Assembly (NCBI GenBank): GCA_016788705.1
Contig: JAEUSQ010000050.1
Coordinates: 62,001 to 126,000, forward strand
Source of the DNA: Bacteroidetes Order II. bacterium
GTDB lineage: Bacteria > Bacteroidota > Rhodothermia > Rhodothermales > UBA2364
Length of the DNA stretch: 64,000 nt
Direction: 5' to 3'
Position 1 is the first letter of the stretch, and every line of letters starts with the position of its first letter. The notes beneath the pieces are model-generated. The model made no database searches. It was given only the letters and a program-made list of their open reading frames with translations, and was not told where the DNA came from. A program made the translations under genes and the position numbers. This document shows, piece after piece, positions 10,301 through 19,385 of this stretch.

Positions 10301-11447
10301 CTAAATTCGTCCCTATCAATAAAACATCTTTATTCAATTGAAATATCGAATAAATATTAGATGCTTCTCCTAAATCTATTGCCCAATTACTAATTTTAGG
10401 TGTATAATACATTAAAAGTCCTCCACCACTTGTCGTTACAAGATAATTGCCATTTATATCTTTAATGATACCGGTTATTGGGCTTTTAATAAAATCGAAT
10501 TTATGATCGTTAATATAAAAATAATTGCCAAAATAATAAGCTGTATTTTTTTGATCTATTTCTCGTCTTACAAATTGCGAGTATGCACTAAATAAAGGAT
10601 TTACAGACGCATCAAGTTCAAAATGAGTGACAGGGTTACACCGATTCATTTTTAACAGTTGGTTCCCTTGGAAAATATTTACGTATTCAGAAACATAATT
10701 TTTCTTCCCTTCTCTTACCACAAATACGTTTTTCATTTCTTTTCTTAACCCACCCTGTTCTAAGCACATCACATCTTTACCAACTCTTTGCACAAATGCT
10801 GTAAGGTCTTTTTGAATACTAAAATGATTAATCTTATACCCGCTATCAAGCTCATAGATCGTTCTGAGAGAATTAGATGGAAAATGATAAAACGAAATAT
10901 TTTTTGAAGAGGCAACATATACCCCATCATCAGATAAGACTCCCCGACTGAAGTAATCTCCGGCTATACTAAATATTTTAATGCCAGATTTATAAACTGA
11001 AAACGATTTCGATCCAAGCTCATATAGCAGATTTAATTTTTCATGATACTGAATCCGATGGTCGTATTGCTGATGGATGAAATTTAATTTTTCAATTTTT
11101 CCATTCTGATATAAATAATGAACATTGTCTTGCGTCGAGAAAATAATTCCCTCATTCGTTTTAAAGATAGATAATATCCGATTACTCGACAACACAGGAG
11201 TATTATCCCGATTGTACACAAAGAAAGTAAATCCATCAAAACGAACCAGCCCTTCTACGGTTGCAATCCAGACAAACCCTTGCCGATCCACTTCCACATC
11301 GTTCGCATGGTTTACGGGCAAGCCGTCTGCGGTCGTCCAGACCCGCTTCAGGTGCGTCCCCGTTAAGTTGCGATTGGGTTGCGCAAATCCGTATAAGACA
11401 GAAGAAAAGGTCAGTAACACGCCTAAAATGCAAGGCTGCTTGAACAT
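7335..11447 (-). CDS. Hybrid two-component system (HTCS) sensor histidine kinase/response regulator with AraC output
   Basis: A 1370-residue one-protein two-component system. A signal peptide (residues 1-22, ends YGFAQ) is followed by a periplasmic two-bladed reg_prop-type propeller region (about 30-690; repeats such as FVWIATVEGLVRFDG, HVWVGTESQGICHIAL). Then come a Y_Y_Y domain (about 715-775), one membrane segment (WWFYGFVLFGIALFG), a coiled coil, and HisKA with the phospho-His in HEFRTPLTVI near residue 866. An HATPase has N (NLLSNAIKF) and G (TGIGLSLS) boxes. The receiver has Asp in DLIIADVMMP near 1159, and an AraC HTH ends the protein. HTCS proteins sense glycan or other ligands and switch on adjacent outer-membrane uptake genes. 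The sensor part at 10,280-11,200 is visibly more AT-rich than the rest. Confidence 0.93.
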   Translation of the reverse strand: MFKQPCILGVLLTFSSVLYGFAQPNRNLTGTHLKRVWTTADGLPVNHANDVEVDRQGFVWIATVEGLVRFDGFTFFVYNRDNTPVLSSNRILSIFKTNEGIIFSTQDNVHYLYQNGKIEKLNFIHQQYDHRIQYHEKLNLLYELGSKSFSVYKSGIKIFSIAGDYFSRGVLSDDGVYVASSKNISFYHFPSNSLRTIYELDSGYKINHFSIQKDLTAFVQRVGKDVMCLEQGGLRKEMKNVFVVREGKKNYVSEYVNIFQGNQLLKMNRCNPVTHFELDASVNPLFSAYSQFVRREIDQKNTAYYFGNYFYINDHKFDFIKSPITGIIKDINGNYLVTTSGGGLLMYYTPKISNWAIDLGEASNIYSIFQLNKDVLLIGTNLGYIYKFDNKTMASERFVKPFSGDDGKPFKDANSQMWLIHDTKRCKVNAKGIVGTCLPPLPFQGVFIIEQAPSGHFWVATGEGLYTASDWNGAWQEVRTTEGEAMDGVYRISFVDNGEVWFGRRDDGLFRFRKGKGVRVLSKEHPCGNQTREIISDGRHHVWVGTESQGICHIALSGNGQVGRATQIKKQHGLFSQGVHRMIDDYMGRYWMNSNFGVFWVSKRSLYDFVKGRVGHVSSVAFGERDGLVNREGNGGRQNSGIYTMSGKILFPTQNGIVEIDPRQIPFTTAIPSVYLVSVDNLGRRYMPDAMLALPATARDLTFHYSAIEMVQPHNVVFRYRLQGYDESWRPASQIRFANYTNLRHGSYTFELQAGIAGNFSGTIFQQTVSIAPFWFETWWFYGFVLFGIALFGNGWLQFRTRNISARARELEANVTMRTLEITHQQALLSRQNRSLQEQTEQIRQQAAQLQEIDKAKSRLFINLAHEFRTPLTVISTPVEAYLRRKGNQVSEDQHRLFASILRNSNRLLELVNQLLEIARLESGMVPIRLVDTDLPGFVRDWIEGHFREMATEKHIRIRFEAEPLAFQMGADTEKLGTILSNLLSNAIKFTPPEGLILVQVRGSKTEGCQICVTDSGAGIPENEIKRVFDWYYRASMHEIDHSGTGIGLSLSRELAFAMGGDLVATSKLGEGARFCLSLPFVLGTSPRKIEPEPFWTPQEMGAPSQNADLPLVLIVEDQKEIATLIADGLAEEYRTIWAENGAVALKLLDEHLPDLIIADVMMPIMDGWRFVQHVRNRPIGANLPIVMLTARADEDGHRSSLKYGADVYFKKPFVMDVLLLQIHNLLGQRKELARKLRMQWLAEQAPKTDIALPEDENAVFLQTYEKALTDQLGNPDFDADQLADILMMSRAKLFQKVKQLTNETPTHQLNRMRMEEALRLLEKGVSVTEVAFAVGYHSLAGFSKAFKAKYGISPSEFRKNTFSKTDHSA

Positions 11448-11542
11448 AGAATCATAACAATGAATGAAGATAATTCGGAGGAGAAGTAATATAAATACGT
11501 CTTCATTAAAAGTATCTCAAAATGTGGTACCTTTTATCATTC

Positions 11543-14020
11543 TTAATGACCCAGCGCATAAGACATCTTTACCAATAGAACGTTCGCAGATGAACGTTCA
11601 AAGGTATTCCGAACAAAATCCAGCCCACCGATGGTGGTATTATCCTCACTTAATGCACGGTTTTGCGTCCAAACCAAGAATAAAACCGAGCCAGGTCTGA
11701 ACTCGTAGCGTGCAATGGCATTTAGGTTCACCTCGCTATAATTAAAATGAGGGTTTCCAGAATAAGGCTGTGGCAATGTCCCCAATTTTCCATCGGCAAG
11801 TAGTTTCTGAAGGCGCTGATACACACCACGTGCCCAAAAATATTGCCCGTACATCTGAAGACTTAGATTGGGTCTAAAGGTATGAATACCGCGCAGGGTT
11901 AAATTTGTATAATCTACGTTGCGCCTACCAAAAACGGCATAGGTCTCGCCCTGAAAGCTATCCTCGTCGGCAAAACCAGTCTCGTTTTTGGTAAAATTCA
12001 CACCTGGTTCCAAAGCGAGTTGGGTAGCAGAACCAACATTTAGGCTTAGCACAGCCTGAAGACCCCAGCCCCGTTTTCCAAATTGGTCTGCGGAAAGCAA
12101 TGGGTTTGCCGTAAAGGAGAAAGACTTTCGGGCGTCGCTCCTGACCACACCAAAAAACTGCGCATTAAGTGGTTTACGATATAAGCCATGATCCCGTGAT
12201 TCATACGGATCATATCCCGCTGTATTCACATTCAATGAAAACGCGGTCAACCACTGATTCTTCCATTGTATTTGCGGGTTGAGGTTAAATCCCTGTTCAA
12301 ATATCTTTTTCGGACGAAAAACCCTTGAGTGCCATGTAACAGCATTAATGGAAAATTGCTGCATCTTCCCGCCGGGACTTAAATTTCGGTATTGTGTCCA
12401 TACAAACCCAAAGCCGTCATTGTCTCCTTGTGAAAACCCCATGTCTCCGGCATCAAATCCTTTCGATGTACCCTGCACACCCACTTGCCACAGGAAAGCA
12501 GGATGATCGAACGAGCCATACCGGAGTTGCATATGATGACCTTGTTCAGTACCCTCTTCGGTGAGACGGCGGGTTGTGGCCAATACGCCTTCCGTAGAAA
12601 TACGATAATCATCTGTGTTGTACCGAAAATCCAACGCCCCAGAAAACGCATCTGTTTCACTACTGTCATTACGATTCAAACCCGTAATAATTCCGCCAAC
12701 ATAGGAGCCGGCCCCTTTTAGTGGGCTCTGAAAGCGGGCCACACTATAGCGCCCCGCTGCCGAGGTCTGATATACGAATTCCTGACCCGCCGCCGTAAGC
12801 AATCGTTTATGAGTGGCAGGCGTTAGGGCATTCAGTAATCCATATGAAAAGCCATTGTCCCGTTTTCCGCTTAGTTTTACTGCGGCAATAATCGGTGTAG
12901 CCACCGGATTACTGCGGATTTTACCTTTTGATTCATCATAACCCTCCGGAAAATCTTCGTACCCTTCTGGCCGTCGCCCAATGCGCCGCGTATAAAACAT
13001 CTCCGTCCTAGGACCATCACCGCCCAATGCACCCACCGTCCTGAAAATTTCGGTGCCCTCCAAAAAGAATGGGCGCTTTTCCGGAAAAAACGTCTCGAAG
13101 GCCGTTAAATTAAGTTGCGCTTGATCGGCCTCAACCTGCCCAAAATCTGGGTTTACAGTCATGGTAAGAATCGTTTTACTAGTGATTCCGATTTGCGCAT
13201 CGAGTCCGGCACGATATTCTGGAACCAAAGCGTGTTCCCATGCTGGCTCGGCATCCGAGGGCCAGCGTGTTACTCCACCCAAGGCATATGGCGTAACCAA
13301 GCGGGTCTTTTTTGGGTTAATGTTTCGGATACCTTCCAACGTACCAAATTGGGAGGTAAAACCCGTTGCCGACCTGGGGATGGGGTTAGACATCGCATCC
13401 TCGGCCGTGCGACTGATGTGGCGGTTTACCAAAATACCCCATGTCTGGACTTCGCCCGGCGCAAAACGGAGGGCTTGATACGGAATCCGAAATTCCACAC
13501 TCCAACCATCTGGCCGTGGTGCAGCCATTCCTTCCCAAAGCGCGTCCCAGTTCATGTCTGGCTCTCCTCCATCATTTTGGAACAAGCCATCCGACTTCAC
13601 GCCCGCCGCGTTCACCACAAACAAAAACGAGGTTTTCCGGTCTGCATAGCTATCTATCGCAATCCCCACCCCATCCGACTCCACTAACCGATCGCGCCGC
13701 GAGAGACGGCGCAAGATGCTATCGGGTTTCCGGTCATAGCAAACAACAGCAATGTATAGAGCATCATTGTCGTATAAAACACGGGCTTCGGTACGCTCGG
13801 AAGCAGGCTTCCCTTCATCCGGCTTAAATTGTATAAACTTATCAAAAACAATGGCCTGAGCCCACTCCTCTTCATTCACTTGTCCATCTATTTCCGGTGG
13901 AGTAGTGGTACGCATGGCCTGCATAACCGAGCGAGGTACCTGCACAGGAGATTGCTGAGACCACGTAGGAGCCACAGACCAAATCAGTCCTATAAACAAT
14001 AATGAAAGCACGGATCTCAT
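11543..14020 (-). CDS. DUF5916 protein with N-terminal CBM9-like domain (outer-membrane barrel)
   Basis: From the ATG at 14,020 the product (825 aa) has a signal peptide MRSVLSLLFIGLIWSVAPTW. A carbohydrate-binding family 9-like sandwich follows (PEIDGQVNEEEWAQA at about 35; typical ALYIAVVCYD and WSVEFRIPYQALRF motifs). Then comes the DUF5916 region, rich in beta-strands with DPNFGQVEADQ-type turn and FFPEKRPFFLEG, ending in an apparent barrel. An in-frame ATG at 14,062 adds 14 residues (MKSLISNNPKPKFV) and is the alternative start. Family function is unknown; such proteins are predicted outer-membrane beta-barrels, often near peptide or glycan uptake genes. It lies 95 bp upstream of the HTCS gene in the same direction. 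Confidence 0.8.
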   Translation of the reverse strand: MRSVLSLLFIGLIWSVAPTWSQQSPVQVPRSVMQAMRTTTPPEIDGQVNEEEWAQAIVFDKFIQFKPDEGKPASERTEARVLYDNDALYIAVVCYDRKPDSILRRLSRRDRLVESDGVGIAIDSYADRKTSFLFVVNAAGVKSDGLFQNDGGEPDMNWDALWEGMAAPRPDGWSVEFRIPYQALRFAPGEVQTWGILVNRHISRTAEDAMSNPIPRSATGFTSQFGTLEGIRNINPKKTRLVTPYALGGVTRWPSDAEPAWEHALVPEYRAGLDAQIGITSKTILTMTVNPDFGQVEADQAQLNLTAFETFFPEKRPFFLEGTEIFRTVGALGGDGPRTEMFYTRRIGRRPEGYEDFPEGYDESKGKIRSNPVATPIIAAVKLSGKRDNGFSYGLLNALTPATHKRLLTAAGQEFVYQTSAAGRYSVARFQSPLKGAGSYVGGIITGLNRNDSSETDAFSGALDFRYNTDDYRISTEGVLATTRRLTEEGTEQGHHMQLRYGSFDHPAFLWQVGVQGTSKGFDAGDMGFSQGDNDGFGFVWTQYRNLSPGGKMQQFSINAVTWHSRVFRPKKIFEQGFNLNPQIQWKNQWLTAFSLNVNTAGYDPYESRDHGLYRKPLNAQFFGVVRSDARKSFSFTANPLLSADQFGKRGWGLQAVLSLNVGSATQLALEPGVNFTKNETGFADEDSFQGETYAVFGRRNVDYTNLTLRGIHTFRPNLSLQMYGQYFWARGVYQRLQKLLADGKLGTLPQPYSGNPHFNYSEVNLNAIARYEFRPGSVLFLVWTQNRALSEDNTTIGGLDFVRNTFERSSANVLLVKMSYALGH

Positions 14021-14183
14021 GACAAATTTGGGTTTGGGGTTATTGGATATAAGACTTTTCATTAACCTGCCAAGTTACACCTTTACAATGGGTTACGTGG
14101 GCATATTTTTCCACAAAAACCTCCTACATCTTTAGGTGACAACCAGATAAAACAGGTTTTCGTTTATTTTGTATTTTGTGTTA

Positions 14184-14218
14184 CAAAGAAAAAGCCCCAT
14201 TCCGAAGAACAGGGCTTA
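14184..14218 (-). terminator. Intrinsic terminator of the thrS-infC-rpmI-rplT operon
   Basis: On the minus strand AAGCCC and GGGCTT pair around a TTCG tetraloop flanked by GTTC/GAAT bases, followed by TTTTTCTTT. It lies about 22 bp after the rplT stop. Confidence 0.8.
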
Positions 14219-14239
14219 TCAGGGGATACTGACTTCCGT

Positions 14240-14587
14240 TTAGCCGTTCACTTTGCTGACTACTGCGGCAAAGGCATCGGGGTCATTCACGGCAAGATCT
14301 GCCAGTACTTTTCGGTTCAGTTCAATGTTATGTTGCTTCAGACCATGAACTAGCCGAGAGTACGTGGTTCCGTTCAAACGGGCGGCGGCATTAATCCGCG
14401 CCACCCAAAGGCGGCGGAATTGACGCTTACGCTGGCGGCGGTCGCGATAGGCATAGCCCAGCGCTTTATCCACCGCATGTTTAACGGTTGTGATCAGTTT
14501 GCTGCGAGAACCCCAGTAGCCTTTCGCAAGTTTCAGAATTTTCTTACGACGGCGACGGGAAGCCACATGGTTTACCGAGCGTGGCAT
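14240..14587 (-). CDS. rplT: 50S ribosomal protein L20
   Basis: The 115-residue protein matches bacterial L20 in length and sequence: [19 protein letters not shown] at the N-terminus, [18 protein letters not shown], the [20 protein letters not shown] core and [20 protein letters not shown] at the C-terminus. L20 binds 23S rRNA early in large-subunit assembly; in several bacteria it also represses its own operon by binding the leader RNA. Last gene of the translation operon, 63 bp after rpmI, followed by a strong terminator. Confidence 0.98.
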   Translation of the reverse strand: MPRSVNHVASRRRRKKILKLAKGYWGSRSKLITTVKHAVDKALGYAYRDRRQRKRQFRRLWVARINAAARLNGTTYSRLVHGLKQHNIELNRKVLADLAVNDPDAFAAVVSKVNG

Positions 14588-14650
14588 TTGCGTTTCTCCT
14601 CGTTAAATGGTGATTATAAAAGACCGTCCTTTCGGATCGGTTGCGGCGCA

Positions 14651-14845
14651 TTAGGCCTGGAGCATCCGGTGTACACGCGGTGCATCTTGAGGCGAGACCA
14701 GCGTGGATTGGTGCAAATCGCGTTTCCGTTTCCGAGACTTTTTCGTCAGGATGTGGCTTGCGTATGCTTTTTCCCGTTTGATCTTGCCGCTGCCCGTCAG
14801 CTTAAAACGCTTTTTTGCGCCGCTGTTGGATTTCATTTTTGGCAT
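14651..14845 (-). CDS. rpmI: 50S ribosomal protein L35
   Basis: A 64-residue basic protein starting [20 protein letters not shown], the diagnostic start of L35, and ending with [14 protein letters not shown]. An upstream in-frame ATG at 14,923 would add 26 non-conserved residues, so 14,845 is chosen. It sits between infC and rplT as in most bacteria. The 130-bp spacer to infC (14,846-14,975) contains no gene; a leader structure for L20 feedback could lie here but none is obvious by eye. Confidence 0.97.
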   Translation of the reverse strand: MPKMKSNSGAKKRFKLTGSGKIKREKAYASHILTKKSRKRKRDLHQSTLVSPQDAPRVHRMLQA

Positions 14846-14975
14846 GGCCGTTAAAGATTTTATGGGTTGGTCTGAAGCCTGCAAAAATTGCAGAATTTCT
14901 AAAATACAAAAAGACACACCCACACCCCAATGAAGATCAGGTTAGTCTTTCTAAAAAAACAGGTTAGAGGATGCC

Positions 14976-15536
14976 TTATTTTTTCTTGACCGGCGAGAGA
15001 ATAGTGGTCATACGGCGCCCTTCAAGGGTCGGAGCCTGATCCACCTTCGAGATTTCTTTCAATTCGGCCACAAAGCGTTTCAACAACTCGGCTCCTTGGT
15101 TGCTATACATGATAGCACGTCCCTTAAATTGCACATAGGCCTTCACTTTGTTTCCCTCAGCCAAAAACTCTTGTGCATGTTTTAGCTTAAACTGAAAATC
15201 GTGCTCATCGGTTTGTGGTCCAAAGCGAATTTCCTTGAGAACAATGGTATGTTGTTTCTTTTTGGCCTCGCGCTCTTTTTTTTGCTGTTCGTAGCGGAAT
15301 TTACCAAAATCAATAATTTTACAAACGGGGGGTTTGGCATCTGCCGAAATCTCCACCAGATCCAACTCCCGTCTTTGCGCCAATTCGAGCGCTTCATCTA
15401 AGGTCATGATACCGTGCTGCCCCTCGGTGTCCACTAAACGGACGATGTCTGCACGGATTTGCCGATTAATGCGAGGCCCCTGGTCTCGGTTGCGATCTTT
15501 GTCTTGATTTCGCTGGCCCTGAAACTGTTTTCCGAT
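14976..15536 (-). CDS. infC: Translation initiation factor IF-3, apparently initiated at an AUC codon
   Basis: The C-terminal part is unmistakable IF-3 (PPVCKIIDFGKFRYEQQKK; LKEIRFGPQTDEHDF). The first ATG/GTG-type codon, a GTG at 15,434, would remove the conserved N-terminal motif RINRQIRADIVRL, which is encoded in frame immediately upstream. Reading further back, an in-frame TAA lies eight or so codons before, and the only plausible initiator between is ATC at 15,536-15,534 (product I/M-GKQFQGQRNQ..., 186 aa). IF-3 genes are known for rare start codons (AUU in E. coli) that give autoregulation through start-codon discrimination by IF-3 itself. Placed 121 bp after thrS in the usual thrS-infC-rpmI-rplT order. 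Confidence 0.93.
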   Translation of the reverse strand: MGKQFQGQRNQDKDRNRDQGPRINRQIRADIVRLVDTEGQHGIMTLDEALELAQRRELDLVEISADAKPPVCKIIDFGKFRYEQQKKEREAKKKQHTIVLKEIRFGPQTDEHDFQFKLKHAQEFLAEGNKVKAYVQFKGRAIMYSNQGAELLKRFVAELKEISKVDQAPTLEGRRMTTILSPVKKK

Positions 15537-15657
15537 GGCTGTAAGGGTTTAGTTAACGATTTTTGAAGGAAAGTTCTAATATAGAAAAAAACACAGACCC
15601 CACAAAGTCCATTTTAGGATTGGGGCTTGTTTTTTAAAAAACGTGCAAGATATTTTT

Positions 15658-17586
15658 TCAGATATTTATTAATTCATGTAGCATCTTGAAAAATTCGGGT
15701 ACCGTTTTCACCCCCATATCTCCCTCGCCGTGTTTGCGGACGGCTACGGTGTGGTTTTCGGCCTCTTGTTTTCCCACAACCAGCATAAAAGGAATTTTTT
15801 GGAGTTCGGCTTCTCGGATTTTTTTTCCCACTTTCTCGCGACGTTCATCATACTCGGCGCGGAAGCCGGCAGCCTGTAGGTTTTTTACCACATGACGTGC
15901 ATAATCGTTCTGGGCATCGGTAATAGGCAAGACAATGGCCTGTACGGGTGCCAACCAAACGGGGAAATTGCCCGCACAATGCTCAATCAGAACCGCTACA
16001 AAACGTTCTAGAGACCCAAAAGGTGCCCGGTGAATCATCACAGGACGGTGTTTTTGGTTGTCGGCTCCGGTATATTCCAATTCAAATCGTTCGGGTAGGT
16101 TATAATCTACTTGTATAGTCCCCAATTGCCATTTCCGTCCGATCGCATCCCGCACCATAAAGTCTAATTTAGGGCCATAGAATGCAGCTTCCCCATATTC
16201 AGTTATGGCAGGCAAACCTTTTTCGGCCACAGCTTCGATGATTGCCCGCTCGGCTTTTTCCCACACTTCGTCAGCGCCAATGTATTTTTCTCTGTTTTCG
16301 GGATCGCGGAGGGAAATTTGTGCGGTATAGTCCTCAAATCCAAGTTTAGTGAAGACATATAACACCAGATCAATCACCTTTTTAAACTCGTCGCTGAGTT
16401 GGTCGGGCCGACAAAAGAGATGGGCATCATCTTGCGTAAAACCCCGGACACGTGTTAGTCCATGCAACTCGCCCGACTGTTCGTAGCGATAGACCGTTCC
16501 AAATTCTGCAAACCGAATGGGTAACTCCCTATACGAGCGTGGTTTGGATTTATATATTTCACAGTGATGTGGGCAATTCATCGGCTTAAGCAAATATTCC
16601 TCGCCCTCATTTGGCGTGGCAATTGGTTGAAAAGAATCTTTGCCATACTTTTCGTAATGCCCCGATGTAACGTATAGGGCTTTGCTGCCAATATGAGGCG
16701 TAACAACAGGCGAATACCCGGCTTCGGTTTGGGCTTTCTTCAAAAACTCCACCAACGTATCTCGCAAGACTGCCCCTTTAGGTAGCCACAGAGGTAGCCC
16801 CATTCCCACCTTTTCCGAAAAAGTAAAGAGTTCTAATTCTTTGCCTAACTTGCGGTGATCGCGCTTTTTGGCCTCTTCCAACCGGAGCAAGTGCGCTTCC
16901 AACTCACTTTTCTTAGGAAAGGTAATGCCATAAATTCGTGTCATCATCGGATTTGTTTCCTTCCCACGCCAGTAAGCCCCAGCCACCGCCTGTAATTTTA
17001 TGGCCTTGATGGCCCCTGTAGAAGGAATGTGCGGGCCACGGCAAAGGTCTGTAAAGTTGCCCTGCGCATAAAACGTAATTTCGCCGTCTTGTAGCCCCTC
17101 GATCAGTTCCAACTTGTACGGGTCTCCTTTTTTACGAAAATACGCTTCGGCATCGGCCTTGCTTACTTCGTTACGTACAAAAGACACATCGCGCTTCGCC
17201 AATTCCACCATTTTAGCCTCTATTTTGGGCAGGTCTTCCGAGGTCAGTTTACGGTCGGGGCCGGGATCCACATCATAGTAAAAGCCTTGTTCGATGGCCG
17301 GACCAATGCCAAACAACGTGCCAGGATATAAGGCTTCGATGGCTTCGGCCATTAGGTGTGCAGAAGAATGCCAATAGGTGGCTTTGCCTTCCTCATCATT
17401 CCATGTATGAATAGCAATGTCGGCATTGGCTGTAATAGGGCGGGATAAGTCCACTACAGTTCCATTCACCGAGATAGACAAGGCATTCCGGGCCAAGCCC
17501 ATCGAAATACTTTCAGCAACTTGGCGCCCGGTCACGCCACTTTCATACGTACGGATGGAGCCATCCGGAAGGGTTAGTTGAATCAT
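15658..17586 (-). CDS. thrS: Threonyl-tRNA synthetase
   Basis: The 642-residue class II synthetase has all domains in order. TGS is at 1-60 ([20 protein letters not shown]). The editing domain carries [11 protein letters not shown] near 75 and the [15 protein letters not shown] region (C-x3-H zinc-like CRGPH). The catalytic core has [10 protein letters not shown] (zinc Cys/His), [17 protein letters not shown] and the [16 protein letters not shown] motif 2. Motif 3 is [13 protein letters not shown], followed by the anticodon-binding domain. It charges tRNA-Thr. First gene of the translation operon; the tRNA-Val gene upstream is separately terminated. Confidence 0.98.
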   Translation of the reverse strand: MIQLTLPDGSIRTYESGVTGRQVAESISMGLARNALSISVNGTVVDLSRPITANADIAIHTWNDEEGKATYWHSSAHLMAEAIEALYPGTLFGIGPAIEQGFYYDVDPGPDRKLTSEDLPKIEAKMVELAKRDVSFVRNEVSKADAEAYFRKKGDPYKLELIEGLQDGEITFYAQGNFTDLCRGPHIPSTGAIKAIKLQAVAGAYWRGKETNPMMTRIYGITFPKKSELEAHLLRLEEAKKRDHRKLGKELELFTFSEKVGMGLPLWLPKGAVLRDTLVEFLKKAQTEAGYSPVVTPHIGSKALYVTSGHYEKYGKDSFQPIATPNEGEEYLLKPMNCPHHCEIYKSKPRSYRELPIRFAEFGTVYRYEQSGELHGLTRVRGFTQDDAHLFCRPDQLSDEFKKVIDLVLYVFTKLGFEDYTAQISLRDPENREKYIGADEVWEKAERAIIEAVAEKGLPAITEYGEAAFYGPKLDFMVRDAIGRKWQLGTIQVDYNLPERFELEYTGADNQKHRPVMIHRAPFGSLERFVAVLIEHCAGNFPVWLAPVQAIVLPITDAQNDYARHVVKNLQAAGFRAEYDERREKVGKKIREAELQKIPFMLVVGKQEAENHTVAVRKHGEGDMGVKTVPEFFKMLHELINI

Positions 17587-17686
17587 CTTATAAGTCTGTA
17601 AGACGGTAATTTCGGTAAACTTGTTATGTGATAAAACTACGGCAGTTTATTCGTTTTAAGACACATCCACCACAATTTTTACCCAA

Positions 17687-17722
17687 ACAAAAAGAGCGCA
17701 TCGGGTTTTCCGAAACGCTCTT
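17687..17722 (-). terminator. Intrinsic terminator downstream of tRNA-Val
   Basis: On the minus strand AAGAGCG (17,722-17,716) pairs with CGCTCTT (17,698-17,692) with an inner TCGG/CCGA-type extension and AAAA loop, followed by TTTTTGTTT. Confidence 0.85.
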
Positions 17723-17730
17723 ATATGTTG

Positions 17731-17804
17731 TGGGTCCTAGTGGACTCGAACCACCGACCTCCACGATGTCAACGTGGCGCTCTAACCAACTGAGCTAAGA
17801 ACCC
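17731..17804 (-). tRNA. tRNA-Val (anticodon GAC)
   Basis: Minus-strand cloverleaf of 74 nt. The acceptor GGGTTCT pairs with AGGACCC (one G-T). The D-arm is GCTCAGTTGGTTAGAGC and the anticodon stem CCACG/CGTGG encloses loop TTGACAT, giving anticodon GAC. The T-arm contains GGTTCGAGTCC. The discriminator is A; CCA is not encoded (CAA follows). Intact and followed by a terminator. Confidence 0.96.
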
Positions 17805-17911
17805 GTTTGGAGCGCGAAATATACCAATTCGCGCCCATAGAATGCAATGCCTGATCTGTGGGGTTTGGATGAAAGTAACCATTAGACCATCATCTTCAGC
17901 CAAAATCAACC

Positions 17912-19276
17912 TCAGACAACACTTTCAATTGAGATACCACGCTTTTTATGCGCCCGTTCGATAGCACCTTCGAGGATCGCAAAGCCTTCGCGCAGGTCTT
18001 CTTCCGAAATTACCATAGGTGGTAAGAAACGAATGCCATTGGAGAACAAGCCCGCCCGAATGAGGATCAGCCCTTGGGCAGAAGCATCCTTGATGATTTC
18101 CAGCGTCAGATCGGGGTCTGGTGCTTTGGTTTCGCGGTCTTTCACAAACTCGACCAAACGCATCGCGCCCAAGCCACGTGCCGCGCCTACCAGCGGGAAA
18201 CGCTTCACCCAAGAAGAGAGCACTTCTTCCATGACCTCGGCAACACGGTTTCCGTGCGCAACAAAAGCCTCACTGGTCAAGATTTTAAGCGTTTCGATGC
18301 CTGCAACCGCCGCAAGCGGTGCGCCAGAGTACGTCCCACCTACTGCTCCCAGATGGGGTGCATCCATGATTTCCGCCTTTCCAATAACGGCAGAAAGGGG
18401 CATTCCCGCCCCTACCGATTTTGCGACGGTGACAATATCGGGTTCAACGCCCGTATGTTCAATAGAAAACAGTTTACCCGTCCTGCCAGACCCAGCCTGG
18501 ACTTCATCGGCAATCAACACAATCCCATGTTTATCCGCTACTTCACGCAAGTACTGCATAAACCGTGGCTGTACCGGAACAAAGCCAGCTTCCCCCTGCA
18601 CAGGTTCAATCAAAATTGCTGCTACCGCCGAGGGGTCCACATGCGAGACAAGAGCATCCTCGAAGCGCCGGATGGCCCAATCTATGTATCGGTCTTCGGA
18701 AAGTTCGGCTGGCCGACGATATGGATTGGGGGCGTACATCCGGTAAATATCACCCACCATCGCACCGTATCCACGTTTAAAGAGGTTATACTTGCTTGTT
18801 AGACTCATCGTCAGCAAGGTTCGGCCATGATAGGCACCTTCAAATACGATGATGCCTTGACGTTTTGTATAATATTTTGCAATGTTAACCGCATACTCCA
18901 ATGCTTCGGCTCCCGAGGAGGACAAAAGGGTTTTATTGGGACCTTTCATCGGAGCAAGTTTATTCAACATCTCCGCCAGTTCTATGGCCGGTTCAAACGT
19001 GGTGACCAAAAGCCCTGGATGAATGTATTGCTCGGCCTGTTTCTGAATGGCCTGTACCACCGAAGGCGGGCAATGGCCCGCATTTTGCATTCCAATCCCC
19101 CCTGCAAAGTCTATTAAGATGTTACCATCCACGTCTTCTACAATGGCGCCATGCGCCTTTGCCACCACCACTTCGGTAGATTTGGCCAAGCCGTTTGGGA
19201 AAGCAGCCGCACGTCTTTCTAAAATTGCACGGCTCATGGGTCCGGGAATCGCTGTTTTAAGTTGAATTGTTGGCAT
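17912..19276 (-). CDS. gabT: 4-aminobutyrate aminotransferase (class III PLP aminotransferase)
   Basis: A 454-residue fold-type I enzyme. SSSGAEALEYAVNIAK (PLP phosphate loop), FEGAYHGRT, the LIADEVQAGSGRTGKLF motif (Asp to the PLP pyridine N) and VAKSVGAGMPLSAVIG with the Schiff-base Lys are present at expected places. This sequence pattern fits GABA transaminases, converting GABA and 2-oxoglutarate to succinate semialdehyde and glutamate. The nearby succinate-semialdehyde-dehydrogenase-type gene, NhaC-type transporter and agmatine genes support this. Other omega-amino acids or putrescine could also be substrates. Start MPTIQLKTAIPGP at 19,276; 109 bp after the GNAT gene in the same direction. 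Confidence 0.85.
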   Translation of the reverse strand: MPTIQLKTAIPGPMSRAILERRAAAFPNGLAKSTEVVVAKAHGAIVEDVDGNILIDFAGGIGMQNAGHCPPSVVQAIQKQAEQYIHPGLLVTTFEPAIELAEMLNKLAPMKGPNKTLLSSSGAEALEYAVNIAKYYTKRQGIIVFEGAYHGRTLLTMSLTSKYNLFKRGYGAMVGDIYRMYAPNPYRRPAELSEDRYIDWAIRRFEDALVSHVDPSAVAAILIEPVQGEAGFVPVQPRFMQYLREVADKHGIVLIADEVQAGSGRTGKLFSIEHTGVEPDIVTVAKSVGAGMPLSAVIGKAEIMDAPHLGAVGGTYSGAPLAAVAGIETLKILTSEAFVAHGNRVAEVMEEVLSSWVKRFPLVGAARGLGAMRLVEFVKDRETKAPDPDLTLEIIKDASAQGLILIRAGLFSNGIRFLPPMVISEEDLREGFAILEGAIERAHKKRGISIESVV

Positions 19277-19385
19277 AAAGTCAATGGTTCCGTTTTTCCG
19301 GTTTAACGTTAAAGAGGATTCTATTAATGTTTAACTAATGAGATTGAGGAGGTGTACATAGCGAAAGGAACAGGTGGGAAAGAAT

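Noticed and set aside
14420-14854. 144-codon + strand frame over rplT/rpmI
   Set aside because: It is antisense to two certain ribosomal protein genes.
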